A DNA stretch of 64,000 bases from Azonexaceae bacterium (GTDB lineage Bacteria; Pseudomonadota; Gammaproteobacteria; Burkholderiales; Rhodocyclaceae): the NCBI GenBank assembly GCA_009469675.1, contig SSSZ01000054.1, forward strand, positions 22,177 through 86,176, written 5' to 3'. This document shows positions 1 to 8,650 of the stretch, in pieces (positions within the stretch are counted from its first letter, which is position 1; each line of letters starts with the position of its first letter). The notes beneath the pieces are model-generated. The model had not been told where the DNA came from, did not search any database, and saw only the letters and a program-made list of their open reading frames with translations. Made by a program: the position numbers and the translations under genes.

Positions 1-612
1 TATTCCGGCCACGGCACCTACCAGCCCGACGAAAACGGTGACGAAACCGACGGCCTCGACGAAGCACTCTGCCCCTACGATCTGCAGACCAAGGGCGAGG
101 CCCTGACCGACGACGAAATCCACGCCCTGTTCGCCGCCCGCAAAGCCGGCGTCAAACTCGTGCTGATTTCTGACAGCTGCCACTCCGGCACCGTCACCCG
201 GGCCGCCGCCGCCCCAGCCGGCGCCGAGACCCGGCCCCGCTTCATGCCCATGGGCATGTGGCTGCCCAAGGCCAGCCTGCCCAAGGACCGGGCCGGCAAG
301 GCGGCCCTGACCATGGCCGCCCCGGGGGGCGCTTCCCCCCTCCTCGGCGCCCACTCCAACAAGCTCGGCGACTTGCTCCTGGCGGGCTGCAAGGAAGGCC
401 CCAATAATTTCAGCTACGACGCCCGCATCGGAGGACGCTTCAACGGCGCCTTCACCTACTACGCCCTCAAGGCGCTCAAGACGCAAAAGCCGGATGCCAC
501 CTACGCCGACTGGCACAAGGCCATCCTCAAATACCTACCCTCGGCCAGCTACCCCCAGGTACCGCAACTGGTCGGCACCGCCACCGCCCGGCAGCAGAAG
601 ATTTTCGCCTAG
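1..612 (+). CDS. Caspase-like (peptidase C14) protein, 5' end outside window
   Basis: Only the C-terminal 203 codons are present; the frame is open from the first base, so the start lies upstream. The fragment carries both halves of a caspase-type catalytic dyad: Y-S-G-H-G at its very start (His at bases 10-12) and D-S-C-H-S-G with the Cys codon at 178-180. The spacing suits a bacterial metacaspase/orthocaspase p20 domain. After the Cys come a low-complexity Ala/Pro stretch and a terminal part (G-A-F-T-Y-Y-A-L-K) typical of the end of the C14 fold. Such cysteine peptidases often act as execution proteases in bacterial cell-death and immune systems; that role here is inferred from the CHAT, patatin and TIR-like genes that follow on the same strand, beginning 39 bp downstream. 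Any regulatory domain would be in the missing N-terminus. Confidence 0.85.
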   Translation, partial: YSGHGTYQPDENGDETDGLDEALCPYDLQTKGEALTDDEIHALFAARKAGVKLVLISDSCHSGTVTRAAAAPAGAETRPRFMPMGMWLPKASLPKDRAGKAALTMAAPGGASPLLGAHSNKLGDLLLAGCKEGPNNFSYDARIGGRFNGAFTYYALKALKTQKPDATYADWHKAILKYLPSASYPQVPQLVGTATARQQKIFA

Positions 613-651
613 CCCCGACGGCGGCGCCGCCGTACCGACAGGAGCCCGACC

Positions 652-3600
652 ATGGACCAGCGCAAGATCAAGATTCGCGGCACCCCCCACCTCGCCCCGC
701 GGAACGGCGCCGAACCGGCGCCCCCCCTGCCGGCCGGCTGCCGCCTCCTCCACAGTCTGGCGCCGGGCAGCGCCCGGGATGGCGCCGGCGAGGAAATCGA
801 GGTCGCCGCCGACACCGTCGTCCGCATCCGCCTGGAGAACGGTTTCGTCCTCTGGAGCCGCAGCGACGACCTGGTGCGCGACCACGGCCGTCGGGCGCTT
901 TCCCGCGACGGCGGCGACGCCTGGGAATTCGCCACCCTCAGCGGGGGCCGGTGCCGGACCGGAGAACGCGGTGTCGTCGGGCTGGCCATCCGGGTACTCG
1001 ATTTTTTCGGCGTCGACGTCGCGGCCGACTCGGCCAGGACTCTCGGCGCCAAGCTCGAAACCAAGGCCCTGGCCAAGGGCGGTCCGGGCTTCTACCGCTG
1101 CAGCCTGAAGGACCGCTTCGTCCTCACCCCGGTGGGGCGGAACGAAGCCCTGGCCGCCGACCAGGGCCCGCTCCTCATCTTTATCCACGGCACCGCCTCC
1201 AGTACCGAAGGGGGGTTCGGCAAGCTCTGGGCCGCCGACAACGCAGCCGGACGCGAGGCCCGGGAAGCCCTGGCCCGGCGCTACGGCGAGCGGGTCTTCT
1301 GCCTGGAGCACCGGACCCTCACCGAAAGCCCGATCAAAAACGCCCAAGACATCGTCGACCGCCTGCCGGCCGGCGCCGAGATCCATCTTGTCTCCCATTC
1401 CCGTGGCGGGCTGGTGGGAGAACTCCTGTGCCTGGGCGGTTGCGACAACCTGGCCGGAATTCTCACCCCCTCAAACCTCAGCGAATTATTCCGGGCCGAC
1501 CGCATCGTCGCCCAGCAACTGGGCCTCTCGCCCCTGGGCGAACTCGCCTCCCGGGAGCGGGATGCCGCCTACGAAGCCGACCGCAGGGGCCTCGCCAAAC
1601 TGGTCGCCGGTCTGGGGGAAAAACGTCTGCGGGTGACTCGATTCGTCCGCGTCGCCGCCCCGGCCCGGGGCACCACCCTGGCTTCGGGGCGCCTCGACCG
1701 CTGGCTGTCGGCCCTCGACTTCCTGGCCGAACGGGCCCTCGGGGTCGGTTTCCTGGCCGGCGGCCTCGACTTTTTGCTGGCCGTGGTGCGGGAACGCACC
1801 GATCCGCGGACCCTGCCCGGCCTCGAAGCGATGATGCCCGGCTCGGCGCTGACCCGCCTGCTCCACCATCCCGACCTGACGACCGCTGCCGATCTGACGG
1901 TGATCGCCGGTGACATCGAAGGCCAGGGCAGCACTTCGCCCTGGCATAAGCTCAAGGTGCTGTTCAGCGATTGGTTCTATGGCGCCGAACACGACCTGGT
2001 GGTCAATACCGGCTCCATGTCCGGCGGCCTGGCACGCCGCCCCGGGGCGGCCCGGGCGCGCAAGGACCAGGGGCCGACGGTGGACCATTTCAGCTATTTC
2101 AAGAACGAGCGCAGCGTGCGCTGGCTCCTCGCTGGCCTCACCCGGGGCGACGGCGAAGACGGCGGCTTCCTCCCACTCGCCGCCGTCCCTCCCTCGGCCC
2201 CGCGCTGGCGCGAGGCCGTGGCACGGAGCACGACGACGACGACCCCCCGCCCCCTGGCCGTGGTCCTGCCCGGCACCATGGGCAGCCAGCTCGCCGCCAA
2301 CGGCGAACCGGTCTGGCTCGACTACAGCGCCCTCCTGCGGGGCGGCCTGAAGAAGATCCGCATGGGCATCGACGCCACGCCGACCGGCCTGGTGGACGAG
2401 TTCTACGCCCCCCTGGTCGAGTTCCTGGCGCGCAGTCACCGGGTGGAAATTTTTCCCTACGACTGGCGCCTTTCGGTCCGGGCAGCCGCCGCCCGTCTGG
2501 CGGAAAAACTCGCCGATCTGGTAAGCCAGGCGGAGCGGGACAAGCAGCCCGTCCACCTGGTGGCCCACTCCATGGGCGGTCTGGTCGTCCGCGCCATGAT
2601 CGCCGACGGTGGTGCCGGCAGCGCCCTCTGGCGCCGCATCACCAGCCTGCCCAACAGCCGCCTGCTCATGCTCGGGACGCCCAACCACGGCTCCTACGAA
2701 GCGGTACGCTGGCTCACCGGTTTCAACCCCACCGAGGCCAAACTGGCTCTCCTCGACCTGACCCAGAGCACCGACCAGATCGTCGATCTGGTGCGCCAGT
2801 ACCCGGGACTCCTCGAACTTTTGCCCTTCGCCCCGCACAATCCGGATTTCGCCGACCCCGCCCGCTGGCAAGAAATCAAGGCCCAGACCAGCGCCGTCTG
2901 GCACGTTGCCGAGGCCGGCGCCCTAGGGGAGGCCGCCGCCACCTGGAAGCTCCTCCTCAACGCCGCCCCCGACCCCCAGTGCATGCGCTACGTGGCGGGA
3001 TGCCAGCCGGCGACCGTCACCGACTTCTGGCTCGCCGACTACGACGACCTGGCCAATATCAACCGCAAGCGCCTCGATTTCATCGCCACCGCCGAAGGGG
3101 ACGGTACGGTGACCTGGGAATCGGGCCGCCTCCCCGGCGTCCCCACCTGGTACGTCGAGGACACCGCCCACGACGCCCTCTGTGCCCGTACCGCCGCCTT
3201 TCCCGGCTATCTCGACATCCTCATGACAGGCAGCACGGCGCGGCTGCCCGCCGCGCCGCCGGCCCGCAGCCGGGGCGGCGGAAGCGAAACCTTTGCCCTG
3301 CCGCCGACGCCGCCCGGCGAGATCATACCCGGGGCTGCCGGACTTTCCGGCTTCGGTTTCGGCGGCGGCCTGCCCGAGGGTTTCGCAGCCGGCCCGCCCG
3401 CCCTGCCCACCTTGGAGATCAGCCTGCGCCACGGCGACCTCGCCTACGCCCGCCACCCGGTCTTGGTCGGCCATTACCTGGGGGACGCCGTGGTCAGCGC
3501 CGAAGCCGTGCTCGACCGCCAACTCGGCAACGCCCTGACGCGCCGCCTTGATCTCGGCGTCTACCCCGGCCGCCTCGGCAGCTCGGCCTTTTTCGTCAAT

Positions 3601-6144
3601 CCAGCAGCCGCGGCCAAGCCGGCGGGCGCCCTGGTCGTCGGCCTCGGCCAGGTCGGCGAACTGACTCCGCTGCTCCTCGAAACCGCCATTCGCAACGCCC
3701 TGCTCGACTATGCCCTGGCGGTAGCCCAGTGGCCCGACGAGCGCTTCGGCCGGGCCGGCGGCCCCCGCTCGGCGGCCATCTCCTGCCTGCTGGTCGGTTC
3801 CGGCGCCGGCGGCATCGCCACCCGCGACGCCGTGGAAGCCATCCTGCGCGGCGCCGTCGCCGCCAATACCCGCCTGATCGAAGCCCGGCTCGAAGGGACG
3901 GTCCTGGTCGACCGCCTCGAACTCCTGGAACTCTTCGAAGATGTGGCCATTGCCGCCGCCGACGGCCTGCACCGCACCCTCACCGACGACCGGCTGGCGG
4001 GAGCGGTGCGCTGGCCGGCCGGAGCGGTCGAAGCCGGCCAGGGCGGCCGCCGCCGGGTACGTTTCGAAGAGGCGCCGGAATGGTGGCACCGGGTCGAGAT
4101 CGTCGAAGAAAAGGAACGCCCCGACGTGCTGCGCTTCGTCTTTTCCACGGACCGGGCCCGGGCCGAGGAAACCCTGGCGAGCGGCCAGTTGGGCCTGGCC
4201 GAATCCTTCATCCGCGAGGCCTCGGCTTCGGCCCGGGCCAACCCGGAAGCCGCCAAGACCCTGTTCGAGATGCTGCTGCCCCAACGGGTCAAGGAACAGG
4301 CGCCGCAGCAGGGCAATCTGGTACTGCTGCTCGACGAGCGCTCGGCCCGCTACCCGTGGGAATTGCTCGAAGACCGCTGGGGCATAGGCGGCCGTCCGCC
4401 GGCCGTGGCGGCCGGGCTGGTCCGGCAGCTCAAGACCGCCACCTTCCGGCCCCGTCCGGCCCACGCCTTCGAGGCCAAGGCCCTGGTCGTGGGCAACCCG
4501 GACCTGGGCGGCTGGCAGGATTTCGCCGACCTCCCCGGCGCCCGGGAAGAAGCCCGGCGGGTCGCCGATCTCCTGGCGGGCAGCGGCTTCGACGTGCGCG
4601 ACTGCTTCGACGAAAAATCGGCCGCCGTGATCGAATGCCTGCACCGGGACGCCTGGCGCATTCTCCACCTGGCTGGACACGGCGCCTTCGACCACCCCCT
4701 GCCGCCCCGGTCGGGCAATCCGGCAGACCCGCCCCGGCGCGTGTCGGGCATGGTGATCGGCCCCCAGACCCTTCTCACCCCGGGCGACATCGAACAGATG
4801 CGCTGGGTACCCGAGCTCGTCTTCATCAACTGCTGCCACCTGGGCCGCACCCAGGGCCGTACCGATCTTGACCGGGGCGCCCTGGCAGCCAACCTCGGCG
4901 TCCAGTTCATCCGCCTCGGCGTGCGCGCCGTCATCGCCGCCGGCTGGGCGGTGGACGACCGGGCCGGGCAGGCCTTCGCCGAGTTCTTCTACGGCCGCAT
5001 GCTCGATGGCGAGTCCTTCGGCGAAGCCGTGCGGGCCGCCCGGGAAAACCTCTGGAACCGCTTCCCCGACGTCAATACCTGGGGCGCCTATCAATGCTAC
5101 GGCGACCCGGCGTTCCGCCTCCACCGGGACGGCCCGGCGCCGGTGCGCATACCGCCTCCCTACGGCGCCCCGGCCGAGCTGGTAGCCGATCTCGACAACT
5201 TCGTCGCCGCCTGCAAAGGGAGCGATCCGGGCGACCAGGGCAAGGCGACGATCGCCGCCCTGCTCGAGCGGGTACCCCGGATCCAGCGGGACGCCTGGTG
5301 CCGGCGCGCCGATGTCGCCGCCGCCCTCGGCCTGGCCTGGGGCGAGATCGGCGATTGGGGGCAGGCCATTGCCTGGCTCGACAAAGCCCTCGCGGCCGGC
5401 AAGGGGGACTGCCCCCTCCGGGCCGTCGAGCAATACGCCAACTACCGCGTCCGGCACGCGCTCGCCACTTGGGAAGCGGCCGCCCGCCGCCCGGCGGCCC
5501 AGCGCGAGAAACTCCGCCAGGAGCAGTTGGAGACCGTCGCCTCCGCCATCGCCGAACTCGAAACCCTGTCCCGCTGGGCTCCGACCCCCGAGCGTCTGAG
5601 CCTCCTGGGCGGCGCCTGCAAGCGCCAGGCCCGCCTGCTCGCCGATCCGGCACGACGCCTGGCCGCCCTGGACGCCATGGGGCGCGGTTACCGCAAAGCC
5701 TACGAACTGTCCCCCGGAGCCTACGCCTTTACCAATTGGGCCCTTGCCACCTTGCTCGGCCAACACCTCGCTCCGGACCGCCCGCCCATCGACGTCGCCG
5801 GCCTGGACAGCGAGTGCGCCAACCTCAAAGAGGCCCTGGAGCAAAAGGACGCGGTCGATCCCGATTTCTGGACGAGCAGCGGTCTGGCCGATCTCGATCT
5901 CGTCCGCCTCGTCGCCCGCCAGGCGGAACCTGCCCCGGGCCGCGGCAAGCGGCGCCAGCAAGCCGGGGGGTCCGACGCTCTGGCGGCCGCCCTGGGCGCA
6001 ACCTACGGCCGGGCCATCCGGCGGGGCGCCAGCCCGCGGGAGGTGGCCTCGATCCGCGAACACCTCGACTTCGTCGCCGACTTCTGCCCCCAGGGCAGCG
6101 CCCTGGCCCACAGTCTGACCGCCATCCGCGCCGCCCTGCCATGA
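652..6144 (+). CDS. Giant two-hydrolase + CHAT protease protein with helical C-terminus (1830 aa)
   Basis: The ATG follows an AGGAG box at good spacing. Domains read in order: a short N-terminal region; a first alpha/beta hydrolase at about 170-480 (I-H-G-T oxyanion strand near 180, nucleophile elbow S-H-S-R-G-G near 250); a second, LCAT/PGAP1-like hydrolase at about 535-860 (L-P-G-T-M-G-S, elbow A-H-S-M-G-G near 640, late D-T-A-H-D that could supply the His); an unassigned region at about 920-1170; a CHAT caspase-fold peptidase at about 1220-1490 (Y-P-W-E-L-L, L-A-G-H-G with His near 1342, I-N-C-C-H-L-G with Cys near 1394, then G-W-A-V-D-D and Y-G-D-P-A-F); and an Ala-rich helical C-terminus, probably TPR-like. 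CHAT proteases and lipases are known conflict-system effectors; combining two hydrolase domains with a CHAT in one chain is unusual. Substrates are unknown. Confidence 0.85.
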   Translation: MDQRKIKIRGTPHLAPRNGAEPAPPLPAGCRLLHSLAPGSARDGAGEEIEVAADTVVRIRLENGFVLWSRSDDLVRDHGRRALSRDGGDAWEFATLSGGRCRTGERGVVGLAIRVLDFFGVDVAADSARTLGAKLETKALAKGGPGFYRCSLKDRFVLTPVGRNEALAADQGPLLIFIHGTASSTEGGFGKLWAADNAAGREAREALARRYGERVFCLEHRTLTESPIKNAQDIVDRLPAGAEIHLVSHSRGGLVGELLCLGGCDNLAGILTPSNLSELFRADRIVAQQLGLSPLGELASRERDAAYEADRRGLAKLVAGLGEKRLRVTRFVRVAAPARGTTLASGRLDRWLSALDFLAERALGVGFLAGGLDFLLAVVRERTDPRTLPGLEAMMPGSALTRLLHHPDLTTAADLTVIAGDIEGQGSTSPWHKLKVLFSDWFYGAEHDLVVNTGSMSGGLARRPGAARARKDQGPTVDHFSYFKNERSVRWLLAGLTRGDGEDGGFLPLAAVPPSAPRWREAVARSTTTTTPRPLAVVLPGTMGSQLAANGEPVWLDYSALLRGGLKKIRMGIDATPTGLVDEFYAPLVEFLARSHRVEIFPYDWRLSVRAAAARLAEKLADLVSQAERDKQPVHLVAHSMGGLVVRAMIADGGAGSALWRRITSLPNSRLLMLGTPNHGSYEAVRWLTGFNPTEAKLALLDLTQSTDQIVDLVRQYPGLLELLPFAPHNPDFADPARWQEIKAQTSAVWHVAEAGALGEAAATWKLLLNAAPDPQCMRYVAGCQPATVTDFWLADYDDLANINRKRLDFIATAEGDGTVTWESGRLPGVPTWYVEDTAHDALCARTAAFPGYLDILMTGSTARLPAAPPARSRGGGSETFALPPTPPGEIIPGAAGLSGFGFGGGLPEGFAAGPPALPTLEISLRHGDLAYARHPVLVGHYLGDAVVSAEAVLDRQLGNALTRRLDLGVYPGRLGSSAFFVNPAAAAKPAGALVVGLGQVGELTPLLLETAIRNALLDYALAVAQWPDERFGRAGGPRSAAISCLLVGSGAGGIATRDAVEAILRGAVAANTRLIEARLEGTVLVDRLELLELFEDVAIAAADGLHRTLTDDRLAGAVRWPAGAVEAGQGGRRRVRFEEAPEWWHRVEIVEEKERPDVLRFVFSTDRARAEETLASGQLGLAESFIREASASARANPEAAKTLFEMLLPQRVKEQAPQQGNLVLLLDERSARYPWELLEDRWGIGGRPPAVAAGLVRQLKTATFRPRPAHAFEAKALVVGNPDLGGWQDFADLPGAREEARRVADLLAGSGFDVRDCFDEKSAAVIECLHRDAWRILHLAGHGAFDHPLPPRSGNPADPPRRVSGMVIGPQTLLTPGDIEQMRWVPELVFINCCHLGRTQGRTDLDRGALAANLGVQFIRLGVRAVIAAGWAVDDRAGQAFAEFFYGRMLDGESFGEAVRAARENLWNRFPDVNTWGAYQCYGDPAFRLHRDGPAPVRIPPPYGAPAELVADLDNFVAACKGSDPGDQGKATIAALLERVPRIQRDAWCRRADVAAALGLAWGEIGDWGQAIAWLDKALAAGKGDCPLRAVEQYANYRVRHALATWEAAARRPAAQREKLRQEQLETVASAIAELETLSRWAPTPERLSLLGGACKRQARLLADPARRLAALDAMGRGYRKAYELSPGAYAFTNWALATLLGQHLAPDRPPIDVAGLDSECANLKEALEQKDAVDPDFWTSSGLADLDLVRLVARQAEPAPGRGKRRQQAGGSDALAAALGATYGRAIRRGASPREVASIREHLDFVADFCPQGSALAHSLTAIRAALP

Positions 6145-6234
6145 CCGTTGCTCCCCCAATCCTCCGCCCCCGCGGCAGCAGGCGTCCGCCCGCCGCCGGG
6201 CCGTTCTCCTGCCCCTGACCTGCCGGAATCCACC

Positions 6235-7008
6235 ATGACCCAGCACTCCCCTACCACCGCCCGGGCTTTCGTCGCAGCCCTCGAACTCCCCGCCGCCTCC
6301 CGCAGCCGCGCCGTGGCCCGCGCCGCGCCGGTCGCCGTCAGTTTCGACCCGGCCAAGGACCAGGCCCTGGTGGTCGGTTCCGAGGTCGTTTCCTTCGTCA
6401 AGGGCGTCGCCGACGAAACCCGCCAGGACATCGTCAACGGCGCCCTTCTCGCCCAGCTGGCGGCCAACAAGAAGGTATCCGACTGCAGCGACATCGTGGC
6501 CTGGTACGACGCCTATTTCGATGTGCTCGCCCATATTGGCTGGGTGATCCAGGATCGTGCCCTGCAGGCCTACGAGGAGGAAGCCGACGGCCTCACCGCC
6601 CACGAAGCCATTCTCAAGGTGGCGGCGGTCCTGCTCGGCCCTTCTCCGGCGGCCCTGGCGGTGGTGACCTCGACCGTCGAGGCCATGCGCTCCCTGGACG
6701 CCGACAATCCCTGGATCACCATCTTCAACCGGGAGGCCCAGTCGGCCAACTGCGCCCGCTTCCAGTTTGTCCTGGCCGAAACGGACGCCCAGGGCCGGAT
6801 CGTCGTTTCGATCATGGCCTTCGGCTTGCGGGCCGACGCATCCTTGACCCAGGTTCTGTTTTTCAAGATCCGCAAGAACAAGGTCGGTCTCAAACAATGC
6901 GCCGGCAAGGCGACGATTAACGAAACCGTGCTGGCCGGCGTGCGGGAGGCCATCCGCACCAAGCTGGCAGGGCGTATCGCCGACTACGTCGATTCGCTGG
7001 ACATCTGA
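6235..7008 (+). CDS. Unrecognised protein of the conflict island (257 aa)
   Basis: I do not recognise a family. The ATG at 6235 is chosen over an in-frame TTG at 6148 because the intervening residues are a Pro/Ala-rich, non-conserved-looking leader. The protein is mostly soluble and mixed alpha/beta. An aromatic/acidic helix region near residue 85-120 (W-Y-D-A-Y-F-D) is followed by a moderately hydrophobic stretch near 130-150 and a Lys-rich strand region near 205-225 (F-F-K-I-R-K-N-K). There is no signal peptide and no clear catalytic motif. It sits between the CHAT protein (90 bp upstream) and the membrane TIR-like protein (36 bp downstream), all in one direction, so it is probably co-transcribed and part of the same system. 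Possible roles include adaptor, sensor or membrane-acting effector, but none is supported by sequence. Confidence 0.75.
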   Translation: MTQHSPTTARAFVAALELPAASRSRAVARAAPVAVSFDPAKDQALVVGSEVVSFVKGVADETRQDIVNGALLAQLAANKKVSDCSDIVAWYDAYFDVLAHIGWVIQDRALQAYEEEADGLTAHEAILKVAAVLLGPSPAALAVVTSTVEAMRSLDADNPWITIFNREAQSANCARFQFVLAETDAQGRIVVSIMAFGLRADASLTQVLFFKIRKNKVGLKQCAGKATINETVLAGVREAIRTKLAGRIADYVDSLDI

Positions 7009-7044
7009 AGGGACAGCGCGGCCGACCCGTCGGCAGTCAACCCC

Positions 7045-8631
7045 ATGGCCACCGGACAAGCCATCACCATCCTCTTTCTCGCCACGGCCCTGGCGGTGTT
7101 CGGCGCCTGGGCCGTGGCCCGGCGCTACCGGGCGGTGATGACCCGCCTGATGAGCGCGCCGGCCCCGGCGGCCCCGGCCCCCGCCCCGCCGCTGCGGGAG
7201 GTCGCCCGCCCGCCGGTGGCTGACCTCACTCCGGCGGACAACCAGCGGGCCTACCGGCAACTGGTCGGCACCCTGCTTGCCCTGTCACTCCTCATGGCCC
7301 TGACCCGAACCCTGATCGAGCAAACCCTGGTCTTCGCCGCCCCGGTCACCTGGAAAACCGTCCTCACCCTCACCGCCACCTACGCCTGGCCGGTGGTGCC
7401 GGTCCTCGGGGTGATCGGCCGCTGGTCGCGCCGCCGGGTGGCCGCCATGCTCGGCCTTTGGTTCCTCGGCGCCGTCGCGCTCCTGGTCTGGCGGACCACG
7501 GCGGCGGTCAGCTTCGCCGCCATCGCCGGCTGGATGGCCATGGAAATCGGCATCCCCCTCGTCATGGTCGCGGCCGTTTGCCTGGGCGGCGCCACCCGGG
7601 CCGTGGCGCCCTGGCTGCTGCCTCCGCTGGCGCTGCTCTGCGCCGCTTCCCTGGCGGGGCTGGAGGTTCTCGACTCGCTGGTCAGCCGGAATCTCGGCTT
7701 TCTCGCCGATCTCGCCGGCATAGTCGGCGTACCCGCCGTCTTCGCCGGCTTCGCCCTCCTGCCCTGGCTCCTCGCCTGGTGGCCGGTCAAGGCCATGGGC
7801 CGGCGCCTGGCCCGGGCCTACGTCGAGCGGCGCCTTTCCGAACTGATCTACCTGTTTACCGCCGTGTGGACCATCGCCCTCATCATGCCCGCCCTGAGCG
7901 CCGCCAGCAGCCTCGGCCCGGCCGGCGGCGTGGTGCTCCTGCCCCTGCTCTGGATTCCCCTGCTCATCCCCCTGGCGCGCCGGCTTTCCGCCCGCCTGCC
8001 GAAAAAACCCGGCCGGCCGCCGACCCTCCTGGTGTTGCGGGTCTTTCAGCAGGATGCCGGCGTGACGGCGCTCTTCGACCAGGTCGTCGAGCGCTGGCGG
8101 GTCACCGGCAACACCGTCCTCATCGCCGGCACCGACCTGGTGGAACGCACCCTCGACGCCGAAGACATCTTCACTTTCCTCGACGGCCGCCTGGGCGAAC
8201 GCTTCATCCGCAGCGCCGGCGACGTGCCCGCCCGGCTGGGGGCCTTCCAGTTCGAACCGGACGCCGAGGGCCGCTACCGGGTAAACGAGTGCTATTGCCA
8301 CGACCAGGCCTGGAAGGAAGCCCTGGCCCCGCTGCTGCGGATGAGCGACACCGTGCTCATGGACCTGCGCGGTTTTCAGGCCCGTAACGCCGGTTGCGCC
8401 TACGAACTCGCGGCCCTGGCCGGCACCCCGGGGCTGGCCCGGGTGGTCGTCCTGACCGACGCCCGCACCGACCAGCCCGCCGCCCGCGCCGCCGCCGCCC
8501 AGGCCCCCCCGGGGCGCTTCGTCTGGCTCGACGCCGGGCCGGGCGGAGCCACCGGCCCGGCCCAGGTGCTCGCCGCCCTCTTCCCGGCCGGCGACCCGCC
8601 CCCGCTACCCGTTCCGCAACCCCAGCACTGA
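7045..8631 (+). CDS. Polytopic membrane protein with C-terminal TIR/deoxyribosyltransferase-like domain
   Basis: The 528-aa product has an N-terminal membrane helix (about 5-25), a short Pro/Ala linker, then about seven further hydrophobic segments between residues 70 and 320. Residues 330-510 are soluble: a first beta strand (L-L-V-L-R-V-F), a helix, a second strand (N-T-V-L-I-A-G-T-D), and later M-S-D-T-V-L-M-D-L-R-G followed by C-A-Y-E-L. The D-x-V-x-x-D-L...x-x-E-L layout resembles nucleoside 2-deoxyribosyltransferase/TIR-superfamily domains, where the Glu is catalytic. The assignment is by motif shape only and is weaker than for the protein at 9829. As a membrane-anchored NAD- or nucleotide-processing sensor/effector it would fit the neighbouring phospholipase and CHAT genes. 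The following patatin gene starts 19 bp downstream. Confidence 0.7.
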   Translation: MATGQAITILFLATALAVFGAWAVARRYRAVMTRLMSAPAPAAPAPAPPLREVARPPVADLTPADNQRAYRQLVGTLLALSLLMALTRTLIEQTLVFAAPVTWKTVLTLTATYAWPVVPVLGVIGRWSRRRVAAMLGLWFLGAVALLVWRTTAAVSFAAIAGWMAMEIGIPLVMVAAVCLGGATRAVAPWLLPPLALLCAASLAGLEVLDSLVSRNLGFLADLAGIVGVPAVFAGFALLPWLLAWWPVKAMGRRLARAYVERRLSELIYLFTAVWTIALIMPALSAASSLGPAGGVVLLPLLWIPLLIPLARRLSARLPKKPGRPPTLLVLRVFQQDAGVTALFDQVVERWRVTGNTVLIAGTDLVERTLDAEDIFTFLDGRLGERFIRSAGDVPARLGAFQFEPDAEGRYRVNECYCHDQAWKEALAPLLRMSDTVLMDLRGFQARNAGCAYELAALAGTPGLARVVVLTDARTDQPAARAAAAQAPPGRFVWLDAGPGGATGPAQVLAALFPAGDPPPLPVPQPQH

Positions 8632-8650
8632 CTCCGTGAAAGGACGCGCC

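Noticed and set aside
2923..7260. Very long open frame on the - strand opposite the CHAT and following genes.
   Set aside because: High-GC codon bias opens the antisense frame; its translation is low-complexity Gly/Ala/Asp and runs across three well-supported + strand genes.
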